64,000 nucleotides of DNA from Liolophura sinensis (lineage: Eukaryota > Mollusca > Polyplacophora > Chitonida > Chitonidae). The notes beneath the pieces were generated by a model. The model did not search any database. It had not been told where the DNA came from and saw nothing but the letters and a program-made list of their open reading frames with translations. This document shows positions 63,823 to 64,000 of the stretch, piece by piece. The translations under genes and the position numbers were made by a program. The stretch spans positions 1,304,001-1,368,000 of the forward strand of contig NC_088307.1 in NCBI RefSeq assembly GCF_032854445.1, read 5' to 3'. The first letter of the stretch is position 1; each line of letters begins with the position of its first letter.

Positions 63823-64000
63823 GCCTATAAAACATCACATCAGCATCCGAGAGAATTACCTCTTCCGCTCTTCTTCCCTTTCGTCTATTTTTCAGCATTC
63901 CACCGCCATTATAAATATTCTCATTTTTGAACAGATAACTAAAGCCTTGTCGTCCATTTAAGTCAATTGCACAGTCTTAGTCTTGAAACAAAACTATTTT

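Overview
This is non-coding-rich eukaryotic nuclear DNA: genes are split by introns with GT/AG borders, exons are short, and the space between them is filled with SINEs, minisatellites and transposon remnants. The dominant repeat is a tRNA-derived SINE with an (AATA)n tail that I associate with molluscs (RUDI / V-SINE type). The source is therefore most likely a mollusc, or at least a lophotrochozoan. I see no prokaryotic features, no CRISPR array and no certain rRNA or tRNA gene.

Three host genes can be supported. (1) On the + strand, 1173 to about 5500, an atypical short-chain dehydrogenase/reductase in six visible exons. Its first exon lies upstream or is unrecognised, and two single-base frameshifts fall in G runs. 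(2) On the - strand, 34461 down to 12672, a protein with two cyclic-nucleotide-binding domains, CNBD2-like, in six visible exons over 22 kb. One short exon of the second domain could not be located between 13.6 and 18.3 kb. (3) On the - strand, 43140 to 42181, a single-exon gene of 319 codons for an unrecognised charged protein with a predicted coiled coil.

Mobile DNA: about sixteen copies of SINE family A and four of a second family B, which share a similar 3' end. There is a Tc1-type (DD34E) DNA transposon at 31.76-33.30 kb with perfect terminal repeats and one in-frame stop. There are degenerate Penelope-like fragments (reverse transcriptase at 6.0-6.5 and 15.6-16.0 kb, GIY-YIG endonuclease at 59.2-59.5 kb), a LINE endonuclease scrap near 46.2 kb, and two fold-back elements (25.96-26.69 and 60.11-60.52 kb).

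Tandem repeats: about twenty arrays, the largest a 3.9 kb array of about 71 copies of a 55-bp unit (51.66-55.59 kb) and a 1.3 kb array of 23 copies of a 57-bp unit (9.32-10.62 kb). The latter creates a long but probably meaningless open frame. One array (21.31-21.69 kb) is built from copies of an intron/exon border of the CNBD2-like gene.

I found no gene cluster or new enzymatic system. The most interesting signals are structural: the splice-site-seeded minisatellite, a second copy of a C-terminal motif downstream of the coiled-coil gene, a near-perfect palindrome made from a Penelope-like fragment, and the shared SINE 3' ends.
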